Shown here piece after piece: positions 24,000 to 35,731 of a DNA stretch of 64,000 nt. The stretch covers positions 14,110,316 to 14,174,315 of the forward strand of contig CM035232.1 in the NCBI GenBank assembly GCA_020226215.1. The letters run 5' to 3'. The stretch comes from Sindora glabra. Its lineage: Eukaryota > Streptophyta > Magnoliopsida > Fabales > Fabaceae. Below the pieces are notes generated by a model, which ran no database searches, was not told the origin of the DNA, and saw only the letters and a program-made list of their open reading frames with translations. Made by a program: the position numbers and the translations under genes. Numbering within the stretch: position 1 is the first letter of the stretch; each line of letters opens with the position of its first letter.

Positions 24000-24380
24000 T
24001 GTTAATATTTCTATGGAATATACATAATTTATTAATAAAAAGATTAATATTAATTAGGCCTTATGTGTGTGATAATTTTATATGGGTAAATAGGTACTTG
24101 GCTAAATATTTTTAAATAGATTTGGATCCTATAATGGATAGGATCTAGAACTTGGGTTGAGTAACATATAAAGAGGTCCCTATTTCACACTTTTTAAGTC
24201 CAAGATTTTTTGCCACCATTAGTGAGATCTACTACACTGAGATTAGGAGATTGCTAAAACAGAGATTTCTCAGTACATTAGTGTAAAAGCTTGTGCTTTG
24301 AATGACAAGTATTTATAAATTACTATGTTAATGATATTAATTCAATTTATTTTATTTCCTTTTGATCATATTGCAATTAA
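24000..24380 (+). repeat. Probable Copia 3' LTR (right end uncertain)
   Basis: The purine-rich AAGTAGAAGAT directly before TGTTAATATT at 24000 is the usual Copia polypurine tract/LTR boundary. It lies about 420 bp after the RNase H stop. A TATAAAG-type box lies near 24169. No second LTR copy exists in the window because the 5' half of the element is lost, so the right end cannot be fixed by comparison. Confidence 0.55.
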
Positions 24381-24399
24381 AAAGCCAAGATTAAATGCA

Positions 24400-25520
24400 A
24401 ATTTCATAAATATTTCTTGCATGTTTGCCACCTCTAAAATTGAAAATTTTTAAAATTTAGATCCTATAAACTTTGATGTTAAATGTTTGGTTCTATATTT
24501 ATTTATTAGTGAGAGTCCAGAATTTTGTGACTTATCCTCAAGAGGCAAGCAATCTAAATGAGGCCTTTTTATACTCTTTTTTGAGTGTTGACTATATTTC
24601 TTGACTAAAATTTTAAGGTTTATTTATTTTCTATTTTTAAAAATAATTTTCTATTTTTTTCTTTTGAAAATAGAAGAACTTGTTTGGCAACCTATTTTTA
24701 GAATTTATTTTTAAAATTTGTTCTATAATGTGTGACTTAAAAAAGAGAAACAACTTTTAGTATTTTTTGAATTTATTTTCTTATTCTAGATGTTAATTTT
24801 GTAATTAAGTAAAATATATCCTTATTTGCAATACCAAACACCCTTTATCTTTTATTTTTCTTCAGTCCAAAAATAATTTTTAAGAACAAAAAAATAGTTT
24901 TTAAAAATAATTTTCAAGAATAATTTTTCAAAATATGAAAATAAAAATATATTCAAACACACTCTTAATTTTTGTATTTTTATTTACAATTTAGGATGTG
25001 GTTAGTCTTTTCATCTTTCTCAATTAGAGTTGTCAAAGTTTCCTAATTTTTCATCCAAGTCAGGTTATTCAAATGAGAAAACAAAAAAAGATGAAAAACT
25101 TAACACAATTTGTTTGACAAAAAAATATACTACTTTTCCTATCTTAAATAATAGGAGCTATTCAAATGAGAAAACAAAATATGTCCATTGATTTATGATG
25201 TTCTTTGTGTAAGTGTGTCATTTATTCGAACCACTAATTTTATGCATTCTCTTATAACAAATAGCACTGCTCTTAGTTACATGAGTAACTTACAACAAAA
25301 ATTGCTATACACTCGGCTTTTTGTGGTTGATTAGTAGGCTCTTTCACTAATGTTATGAAATTTTTTCTCATGTAATATTTTCGAAATTATTTATTTAGAT
25401 CCTTTAAAAAAATATGGCTGAAATTGGTTTAGGTAACCCAACTCATTTAGAATGGAGTCAGTGAAAATAGCTTCACTCAAATTTAGCATTAAAATAGCAT
25501 TTTTAGCATTGATTTTAGCT
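24400..25520. other. AT-rich intergenic DNA, no gene seen
   Basis: Around 24620-24960 phrases such as AAAATAATTTTCTATTTT and their complements recur, suggesting a small decayed palindromic element. Otherwise nothing was recognised. Confidence 0.4.
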
Positions 25521-25529
25521 AGAAACAAA

Positions 25530-27420
25530 AAGAATTAAAAATTTATTTTTATCATTATAAGATTGAATTTTTACTAATTTTATCACTCATTATAAATTTA
25601 TATCAATTTAGTTTCAAAAAATTAGTTCTAACTTAAATTTTAATTCTTTTATCATTGATAGATGAAAAAACTTAGTGACTTAACTAACATGGCAACATTA
25701 ACTCCTACATGACCTTTCATATACTAATTGGCCTTACCAGACATTATATTAACTTCCCACATGAAAAGACTAAACATCGAGTTTGATTCTTGTAAGATCA
25801 AGTCTTTCCTAATTTCGTCTTTCACTAGTGCTAATTAATATCAATTTGATTCTCTAAAAATTAATTTCGTCTCAACATTTAGTCCCTTCATCATTAGGAG
25901 AAAGGAAAATTTTAATAATTGATTTGAGTTGACATAATTAATTTTCCTTTGTATTTTCAACAATAATTTATAGGTTATAAATACTTTTGAATATAAAAAT
26001 CTTGCTTCCAAATATAGATTATGTAACACCTAATTTTTTTTAATAATATTAATAAAAGTTTTTATAAAATTTGAAATATTTAGAATTTATGTATAGAAGA
26101 TTCATAAAATATCTCTTATAAAATAATTTGATTAACAAACTTAGAAATTTTGAGACACTTGTTTTAAGTATTCTAAATATTAAAGTATTTTAGTAATTGT
26201 TATGAAAATATATAAATTAAATATCTATATTCAAATGGAAATTAATTTAAATATTACGTAATAAATTTATTTTATTTTATGATAAAATATTCAAACTTTA
26301 AATTTTGTAAAATTATATTACAATTTAATTGCATCAATTATTTAAAATATATTAGTGGGAGTATACTTTTGAGGTGAATTTTAATGAAAATTAATTTCAA
26401 AGTAGATATAGTATATATAATTAATTTAAATGCTTGAAGTACTATTATTTCATTTATTAAACAATTATTTAACTTACCCTATAACAAATATCTTCATCTT
26501 AAATATATTTAAATAATATTAAAATTTTATTTAAGTGAATTCTATAATTTATCAAAATATATTTAGTCTATTTTTATTAAAATACATATTTAGATAATTC
26601 TAAAATATATTTATAAATGTTATTACAACTCCATTTAATTAAATTATAAAATTTATGAAAATATGTTTAAAACTATTTTATAATCATCTTAGCCACTTAT
26701 TGTATATCAAATAAACATTTATTTTAATAATAACTATCAGTTTATTACATTATGCAAAAAAAATGTTAGACTAATTTATTTTGGATTAAAATTTGATTTA
26801 CTATTAATGTAAAATAGTTTTATATTATCACTCACTTATATGTTATCATGTAAATAAAAAAATTGTTAAAACTCTTTTGTTAATAATAAAATATTTTTTT
26901 ACTATTAGTTTTTTTATTAATAGTGTAAAATATTTCATATTAATAATGAATCAAATTTAAACTCATTCATTTTAATAACAACTATTAATTAAACATTCTT
27001 TTTGTATTTGGAAGCATTCTTGCTTTATAAATTACCATTGAAAATGCAAAGGGAGAACTAATAGTATTAACTCAACCCAACTATTAAATATTTTTAATTT
27101 TTAGTGAATAAGATCTAAATTCTGTGATAGATTTAATTTTTAGTGACCAAATTAATACCAATTAGTATTTGTGGGTAACAAAATTATTGGCAATTTCATT
27201 TTATAAGAACCAAAATTTATATTTATTCTTTTAGTGTAGAAGGTTAACATGACCTTTGTTAGGACCAATCAACATTTAACAAGTTACATGGGAGCTAATG
27301 GCGCCACATTAACTAAGTTGTCAAGTGTTTTCATTTGTTCATGATAGAGAGATTAAAATTTAAGGTGCAATTAATTTTTAGAAGCTAAATTAATATAAAT
27401 CTTTAGTCAGGAAAAAATCG
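25530..27420. mobile_element. About 1.9-kb element with inverted repeats of about 350 bp
   Basis: The left arm (about 25530-25890) aligns with the reverse complement of the right arm (about 27085-27420). For example TTATATCAATTTAGTTTC pairs with TTATATTAATTTAGCTTC, and CATGGCAACATTAACTCC with TGTGGCGCCATTAGCTCC. Similarity is perhaps 70% by eye. Each arm contains the same phrase twice (ATCAATTTRRTTYTCTAAAA then ATTTAGTCCCTTCATCATT-like). The 1.2-kb centre is AT-rich with no transposase remnant. Mutator-like or foldback type is possible; no target duplication was identified. Confidence 0.65.
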
Positions 27421-27429
27421 ATAAAAAGA

Positions 27430-30260
27430 AAACTTTTGTATATCTTTATTACTTTTTTTATTTCAAAGTTGAAGATTAACTAAAATTTTTTGGTAAATGA
27501 AAGAGTTATTATATCATTGGATGTATACAAACAAGGATTAAGGATTAAATTTTAAATTTAGTAGAAAGTATAAAATTTTTAAGAAATATCAGATGTCATT
27601 TGAGCCTAAGGTTATCGGCAAATTAACTAAAGTTTTTTTTTATCTTAAACCAAAAATATTAATACACTATTGTTTATACTTTAAGTGCATGGTAATGTAT
27701 AAAATTGTTTTTCACTTAAAAAATTATAATGTTAATGAATGAATTTACAAGTTAATTATTAATATTTCCACAATTTAAAAAGAAGTAGCAATATTTGAAA
27801 TATTTTGTAAGATATTTTTATCTTTTTTCATCAAATTATAATTATCTATTTTGTATGTTTTAATTTATTTATGTCCCATGTTTTTCTATTTTCTATATTA
27901 TAGTTTGTAAATTCTTTTGGATTTATTTGCTAATATGTTTTAGAAAATTTTTATTTTGTTGAAATTATTAAATGAACATAAAAAAATTTAGTTAGATTGA
28001 TTTTGTGAGTTCAATTTTTTTCTTGAAGAATAGTAATTAAAATATGAAAATTGTTAAATAAAAATTACTATTCCATGTTAAAAGAAAAATAAATAATATT
28101 CTATCATTTATATTGGTTAATTCTTCATATTTTATGGATCGAATAAGCTCTCTTATTGTCCACTTAAAAAAATTAGATTTAAATGTAATTTTAATTTTTC
28201 TAAAATATAATTTATCCAATTTTAATATTTTAATTTAAAATAGTCTGTCTTGACCCTTTAAATATACAATCGGTACACTTTTGATCCTTTTATTTGATTT
28301 TTGTCAACTTTTTAACTTCATAAAATTATTTTTAATTAATATTTCTTCCATATTAGTATGAAATAACATTTATGTAACCTTGAAAGGAAATTTTTGTTTA
28401 AATATTAAAAATTTTGAAAAATTTTCAATGAGTTGTGTATAAGAATTTAAATCTGTTTTAAAGTTTATTATCTTCTAAATTTTAAAAGACATCATTTATT
28501 TAAAAATCAATTAGTGCTTGGAGATCAAATAGAAGTTGAAAATTAAAATTAATGAAAATCAATTATAATAATACTAGAGTTATACCAATTATATATTTAA
28601 ATGAATAAAAAGAAATTATTTTATATTACAAGATAAAAATTATATAATTATTTATTTTTCAATAGGGCTAAAATTAGATTTTAGTGAAAAAATATATATA
28701 ACTTATAAATTTTCAAATACCTATTGAGTACAATATTTCTTTAAAAAATACATTATTAATAAGTCTATCGAAATTAAAACCAAACAAATACAGATAATAG
28801 AAGAAATTTTCTTCATATCATAAACTTAAAAACTCGAAATGATCAGCTGAAAAATTGACTATCCATGTACACGTCTAATCATATGTTTCATTCCATGGTT
28901 ACGGCTGGTCTCGCATATTAAAACCACGGTGCAATATTAATATCAATATCTTTTTACAGAAAATTAATTACGGCTTTTTTCATATTTTAATTTAAAAATA
29001 TTTTAAATAAATAGAAGGAGAGAGATAGATCAAATAAATACACGTAGAATTCAGTTTTATGGAGTGGATGTATTTTCAATTTTTAAATACAAATTAATAG
29101 AATAACTAAATAGAATTTTATAATTAAAAAATAATTATTATATTAATTGTAATTTTAAGACTATGACATAATACTTTTCCTCCCAAGCTCGATTATCGTA
29201 GCAGAATGGGGTCGATCAACCCCATTACTCGGGACAACCCATTTAATTTTAAATTTAACGACTATTGTTTATTTGGAATATTTTTTTTTTGCAATGTTTG
29301 AGTCAATGTACGTAAACATCGGCAAAGCCACCTTACAATTTGAGGTGGAGAAGCATTTTAACGAAATCATGGACTTAATTAGTCGATAGTTATAATAATT
29401 AGTTAATTCAATTAATTATTAATTAATTATATTAATTATTTTAATTTATTAATTGTATTAATTATTTAAATAAAAATATTTGATAAAATTAATTATTTAT
29501 AATTATTTATTTGTATGTAAAATGATAAATAAAAATATAAGTATATTTTATGAATTATTTAAATATTTTTTTATTTTAATATGTTATATTATGTATATAA
29601 TTTAATAGATTAAATTTCTTGTCAATAACATATTATTATAATTTATTATATATTAAATATTTTTTAAAATTAAATTAATATACTTTTTATAATAAATAAA
29701 ATTACCAATAAAAATTAATATTAATAGTTATAATTATTTAATTTTTATGTAAAAATAAATAAAAGATTAATTACTATTAAAACGATTAAATTTTAATAAC
29801 GCGAAAGTTGTTGCATTGTTGGGTCCAAAAAACATGGAAATTCTAGAGTGAGGATTTACAGATCGGATCGCATAGCATAGAGAGAATCAAGTGAAAATGG
29901 AAACTTCTATGTTTGGGTTGGTTTGCTTGTGGTTGAGTTGAGGTATGGCTTCTGCTGGGTTCTGTTTCTTCATCAAGCCACCTGATAGAACCCAATATTC
30001 AGGCAAACTTTCAAAACATTGAAGCAAAATACTGATTGCGGTAATTTAGTCATTTTGCATATTTACACAACCAAAATTGAAGCCAAAATGTTGAAACCAA
30101 ACACTGCCAGTAGTAACGATTTTATTTTATTTTTAGCGGACTAAAACTTGTTTAAAATAGCTATTCATCAAATAATTAAACTATCTAACTTTATAAGTTA
30201 ATTAGTTAAATTTAATCAAATCAAATAAAAGCTATTTGATAAGCTGTTTGTCAAATATTT
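27430..30260. other. AT-rich intergenic DNA, no gene seen
   Basis: No frame, splice pattern or family motif was recognised. Short ATTAATTA palindromes cluster at 29390-29470. Confidence 0.45.
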
Positions 30261-30455
30261 CTATATTAGTATTGAAAATTTAATATTATTTTTATATAAA
30301 TATTATCAATATCAATTATATTATTTTTTAATTTAATAATTTGATATGATAGAAAATTATTTATTTTTTATAAAAATTCAGATTGTAAAATTAAAAAATA
30401 ATATATTTGATAATATCTATATAAAAATAATATTAAATTTTCAATATTAATATAG
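30261..30455. mobile_element. Near-perfect palindrome of 195 bp (foldback/MITE-like)
   Basis: The left arm starts CTATATTAGTATTGAAAATT (30261) and the right arm ends AATTTTCAATATTAATATAG (30455). The arms of about 75 bp are almost exact reverse complements, with a loop of about 45 bp. There is no coding sequence. Confidence 0.75.
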
Positions 30456-30949
30456 TTCTTTTTTTTTTTGACTTGGTGTTAGCCACTCCAAATTTGCAGA
30501 AATTTATAAAATCTTAAAATTTTTTTTTTTGAAAGATCCATGTTCAGCCTCCACAAAAAGTAATAAATTTTCATATGAGTTTTTAATAAATATAACTGCA
30601 TCTCTCTCAATAGTTTTATTATATGTTCGCTCCCGCATGTAAATATAGCAATATCCACTGACAATTATATGTAAGGTTTACTCGAAAGGAATATTTTTGT
30701 GCATATAAATTTCATAAATTTATATAAATAAAAAATTAAGTTAAAAATGCATTTTTATTATTTTTCGAGTCAAAATTTATTAAAAATAAAATCCGTCTTT
30801 TTTTTTAATCCCTTTTTGGCATTGAAAAGCATTAGTTTTAGATGCTTGCTATTAGGATGTAATTTCTTTCATAAACAAGCACCAGCAGAATTAGCGGAAA
30901 ATGTATCGTGCAAAGTCCTCGCTCTTTTTTCATGATTATGCCCGTGGCT

Positions 30950-31131
30950 TCGCATACACGGGCCCACTAATTGTGCACTCGGCGCAGTGACACTTGCCAT
31001 TTCCCTGTTATATTTAACGTAAAGCCCGAGTCCCTTAGTTCGAAAATATAATTTTGTCAGCAAGCTTTCGAATTTAAATCCTGTGACGGAGCCTCCCTGT
31101 CTTCCTCGTACGCAGAAGCACTCGGCCAGCA
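30950..31131 (+). promoter_or_regulatory. Probable promoter/leader of the DUF936 gene
   Basis: A TATATTTAA box at about 31010 lies about 120 bases before the ATG at 31132. Base composition changes sharply from AT-rich to balanced here. The start site is inferred only. Confidence 0.4.
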
Positions 31132-34074
31132 ATGGCTTCTCTCACACCGGGAATCCTCCTGAAGCTCATGCTGGCCATAAACTCTAACATCCGCGTCAAT
31201 GGCGATCACCGCTCTGCTCTTCTTCAAATAATCGGCATTGTCCCCGCTCTCGCCGGTGGCGACCTCTGGCCGAACTATGGCTTCTACGTTCAGCTCTCGG
31301 ATTCTCTCAACTCCACTTACGTTTCACTTTCAGAGCGTGACAACGACCTCATTCTCACCAATCAATTGCAGCTCGGCCAATTTGTGTACATTGACCGACT
31401 CGAGTTCGATTCTCCATTTCCAGGTGTTAGTGGGATCCGCCCCATTGCCGGTCGCCACCCGTTTGTTGGAAGTCCTGAGCCACTTGTCCTGCGAGTTTCA
31501 ATATCCAAGCGCGAATTTGTTATCCAACCCGTCTCGGATTCGGATCAATCCGTCGACCCAATTGGTTTCTACCTCTCAAGCAAGAAACTCGACGCTGTTC
31601 GGAGTGAAAGCAAGGAATCGAAAAGTGAACAGAAGGTTCAAAAGTCTAAATCAAGACAAGCCCTTTCACCACGAGATAATTTACTAATTGGTAACGCGGG
31701 AAATTCGGATGAAGTTAAGATTCCAGAGAAGCCTCTTCAGAGGTTTTCGTCTCCGGCAACGGCCAAAAGGTCGGTTTCTGCTGGGAGGAAGAATGTGACA
31801 ATGGTGGAAAGTCAACCATCACCAGCAGGGATAGCAAAAGGGTCAGCATCCCCTGCGACAGGAAAGAAATCGGCATCCACTGTCCCGTCAAAGTGCGTCG
31901 TTCCAAGCTTAGTTCAAGCTCGTGATGAGAATAAGAAGGTTTCTAGAGAGCCTGTGATAATTGTGACTTCAAGGTATAGACAGCCATCTCCAACTGGGCG
32001 AAAACAGGCCTCGCCTAACCCGCGAAGAGCTTCTATTTCTCCAGGGAGAAGGTTGTCTGGGGGTCTGAAGTTCTCACCCATGGTGGCGGTTGTTGCAGAT
32101 TCTGCAACCAAAATGAAAATGACAACTATTCCTGGTAGGAAGAGCTGGGATGGGCAACCAGCTTTAACAGCCCTTGCTGAACAGAAGGAAAAGGGTGTGT
32201 CTAAGAATAAGCTTAATTCTCAATCAATTTTGCGTACTCAGGTAAGTGCACCTGAATTCTCTTTCTAGGATGATGGTTCCTTTTAGGAATTGGTTATGCA
32301 CGTTTGATTATATCCTCGTAAATAAAATTTTTGAGAAGAATTGGTTGTATCAGTTTCACAATAAGATAAGCTTTATTATGATTTTAATGAATCATAAGTA
32401 GTTGAGCCGCTACAGAATATCAGTGCAATTGAAAAGGAGTATCGGCGATTCCTTGTATTCTTTTTATAGATTCCGGACCTAATTTTGCAGTAACTCTCTT
32501 TGTTCCATTGTGTTTGTAGCTGTTCTCAACTTTTTGTCTTGTTAGACCATAATGTAGTGAGCTAAACCTGACATTGAGTCCATTTCTCAGGCTGCTATCT
32601 CGAGGCGATTAAGTGATGCGGATTGTCAGAAACCCAATAGCAATGATTTTTCAGCTAATGAAAAGACTAAACCTGGTTCTCCTGAAAGTAGACTGGCCCG
32701 AGAGAAGCTGAATTGGGCAGCTCTCAGCATCACATTTCATGAAAAGAAATGGACTGATGGAAGTGTTCCATTAGATTCAGTGTCTGCGGACCTAGCAAGG
32801 CTGGGGAGGGTATGGTGGAAACATTTTGGACATTCACTAGTACCTTCTAAATATCTTATATGGAATCCAGGAATGAAGCATGTAAAAAAAGCAAAAAAAA
32901 AAGCCTACGATCAACATTTGGTTCCTGGGACTGAAAAAAATCAGTAGTGATTGCATTGAATTTTTGGTTGGTCATTTCAATTTACTATTATCCAATTTCT
33001 CATCATCAACTGATTTCAGGAGGCAATGCAAAGGAAGGCTCTTGCTTCTTCTGCTGCAGCTGAAGCATTAGCAGAGGCCAACGTAACAGAATGCATTATT
33101 AGAAATTTAAGGTAACGATCCCTGCTTCCTCTATTTCTTTTGCTATTGAATTATATACAAACAACGCAACAGCTCCATCTAATCTTCAGGTCAGGGCAGA
33201 ATCTTTTGGCACATTCTAAACTGATTTGAGGAACATTTATATGTTTAACTAGTCTAAACTTCCCACTCAATCGCCAGGGTTCCTAAGCCTTAAATAGGCG
33301 AAAGGGTCAAAATTTGTTCCTTTTTCCTCATATTTTATTCCTTTGTTAATGCATGCATCTTTTCATATTTGTTCTTTCTACTTCAGCATGTTTTCAGAAC
33401 TTTGTTCTGTGTGCAAGGCCGGAAATCCTTTACCAACAATAGATCAGTTTTTCATGATCTACGAGAATGTTCTAAGGTCGACTGCAATAGCTGAATCTGT
33501 TGCCAATAGCGATAAGACAGAGCCACCTCATGCCCCCGCTCCAACAGTGCAATGGGTTGAAGCTGCCTTAGCCACTGATCTTCAGATAGTGTCCCTTTTT
33601 AATGGCAGTGGAATCGATTCTTCATCAAGGCTGCAAAAAGGATTGTCCAAACAGCGATCTTCTTTTTCAGCCAAGAACCAACGCAAGGCTTCTTCATGGC
33701 CAAAATCCAGTCCTGGCGTTGGGATGTGGACAAAAGGTAATGGAATGAAAGAGACAGTAGAGTTTGGAAAAGAATTGCTGTCTGAAATGCAAATGTGGTT
33801 TTTACATTTTGTTGAAGAATCCCTGGAAACCGGATTCAAAGTGTTTGGGGAATGTGCTGCTGATGGGAAGAAAACTTCACCACTGGATGGTGGCTCTATT
33901 GCTGTAGTATTATCTCATTTGAAGCGGGTAAATGACTGGTTGGACCGTGTGGTTTCTAAAGGAAATGATCTACCGAAAGAGAAGATTGAAAGGTTGAGGA
34001 GTAAGATTTATGGCTTTGTTATTCAGCACGTAGGAACAACTTTCGATAATTCCACTTCTCCTGCTTCATCCTGA
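31132..34074 (+). CDS. DUF936 family protein, four exons, 702 aa
   Basis: Function is unknown; the family is plant-specific. Exons are 31132-32241, 32591-32809, 33020-33111 and 33387-34074, with clean donors (GTAAGT, GTATGG, GTAACG) and CAG acceptors, and the joined frame is open throughout. The N-terminal domain (about residues 1-130) starts MASLTPGILLKLM and has HRSALLQIIGIVPALAG, LWPNYGFYVQLSDS, YVSL, GQFVYIDRLE and GRHPFVGSPEPL, the standard DUF936 signature. Residues about 150-370 are serine, lysine, arginine and proline rich (repeated SPATAK, SPTGRK, ASPNPRRASISPGRR), probably disordered and basic. The C-terminal 300 residues are helical, with NWAAL, EAMQRKALASSAAAEA and SELC.VCKAGNPLPTIDQF. 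The first ATG is used. No membrane segment or signal peptide was seen; cellular role and location are open. Confidence 0.93.
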
Positions 34075-35600
34075 TTTCCTGTCTCTTTGTTTAACTTACT
34101 GGTTTTGATTTTAAAACTGATGAAAGAAGGTTCTTTTGTAATTGGATTTCTTTGCATCAGCAGCAGAGGAAGATTATGATTGATTCACTGTAAATAAATT
34201 TTAGTGCGGTGATCTGGTTTACGCAAATGCTTTTGCATCAACGACACTTCATCTTATAGATTTCAAATTCTACTGAACATTATCATGCCTATCACATTTA
34301 GATTGCTGGGGACACTAAAAAAGGGGGCATTCCTTTTTCATTGAGTACTTGAAAGAAAAAATCTTTGAAAGAAAAAATCTAAGTGGTGGTCGTATTGCAC
34401 TAAAACTAGAAAATTTCCCCAGTTCGCAACACACACACATATATATATAGTAAAAGTGATTAAATTACTGGATACACACATGAAAACTAGTGTTCGAATT
34501 TTAGATGCACAAAGTCTTAAGGAACATCGAATATCATTTAAACTTAATGCTCTTGGCTCGGTTTGCAATATTTCTATTATATCTATTTGTACTTCTGATA
34601 ATTAATTCTATCTCTCAATTATCAAGAAATGAGAAGGATATAATAGCTGGATTTATAACAATCTGTGTCTAGGTGATAGGAACATTTTGCAGGACATGAA
34701 TGGCATAAGTTCCAAAACATTGTTGGAGTCAATTTTCTCAAGAATGCATTGACATGGTCTACGATTTATTAATGAATCTTATCTTCAATTTTAATTTTAA
34801 TGAAATTTGCAAATATAGTTTGCTTCCTACAATATTTTTAGGATTTTAAAATTTGGAATGACATAACAAATTTTGAAATTATCACATTAAAATTTAATTA
34901 ATTATTTTTTAATAAATATAATTAAATAGTTTTAATTTAATAATTTTTGAAATTATGATATCATCCTAAGTTTCAATATCCGGATATATAAAAAAATTCA
35001 GCTTTCTACAATTATTTAAAGTAAGTTGTACGGTCATATTTTAAAAACCTTAAAATTTTATTAGTAATTTTAAAATAATTTTGAAGATTTTATCTAATTA
35101 CCTGTGAGAAAAAAAAAGTATATTGTCAAACATCTAAATATATATTTTCCCAATTTATTATTGTTCTTGTGAGTCTGAAGCTGCGAGCGAGTGGACTTAA
35201 GTACTGCAGCGAGGTTACTTAAGGCTCACAGCACATTGGACGGGGTGGTATGTTTACAAATAAGAAGTCGCCACGTCATTTTGGACGGTCGCAACCGAGT
35301 CGCGTTGGCTTGCGCTCTTAGCCTCTGCATCTCTTGGGAACCCAGCTTCTACACTTCAATTGGATCTGTTATTGCATCAATTCAGCCCCATGACATTCAG
35401 ATTCGTTCATACATGAAATATTTATGCTTATTTGTTTATAATTCTAATCAAATCAAAGTTTGGCATCGGATGAACAAATTGATCGTAGTTAGGGTTTTGA
35501 TCGAATCTTAGACAGTTTGGATGAAATTCATTAATTAAAGTCTTAGAACTGGGTGGGAATCAGTCTCGGCTCAGAAGCCGGTCGGCGGCGGCTTCATCGT
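34075..35600. other. Spacer between the DUF936 gene and GRV2
   Basis: Starts with the DUF936 3' UTR (AATAAATTTTAG near 34194 is a possible poly(A) signal). A short CA/TA microsatellite lies at 34428-34449, and a copy of a palindromic repeat family at about 34834-34975. GC content rises after 35165, suggesting the GRV2 promoter and leader. No extra gene was seen. Confidence 0.5.
34834..34975. repeat. Palindromic AT-rich MITE family, copy 1
   Basis: TTTTAGGATTTTAAAATTTGG at the left and ATCATCCTAAGTTTCAATAT at the right form imperfect inverted ends. The inside (AATAGTTTTAATTTAATAAT) recurs in copies at 61897 and 63186. Confidence 0.55.
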
Positions 35601-35630
35601 CGCAGGGACTCTGGTTCTTTCGCTTCAACA

Positions 35631-35681
35631 ATGCACCCCGTGTTCACACTCTAGCTTATCTTCCACATGTTGAACCTGTGA
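35631..35681 (+). promoter_or_regulatory. Two short upstream reading frames in the GRV2 leader
   Basis: ATG at 35631 opens a 7-codon frame ending TAG at 35652-35654, in the favourable context AACAATGC. ATG at 35667 opens a 4-codon frame ending TGA at 35679-35681. Both end before the main ATG at 35732, if this region is exonic, which I assume but cannot prove. Confidence 0.45.
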
Positions 35682-35731
35682 GCCGCTACGCATCGGATCT
35701 TAACCGCCCCGTGTCAGTGGCGCCACCCGTC

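Noticed and set aside
31238..31687. 149-codon frame overlapping DUF936 exon 1
   Set aside because: Shadow of the real exon in another frame; the main frame matches the DUF936 family.
35191..35511. 106-codon frame upstream of GRV2
   Set aside because: It does not begin with ATG, has no recognisable domain and probably lies in promoter or leader DNA.
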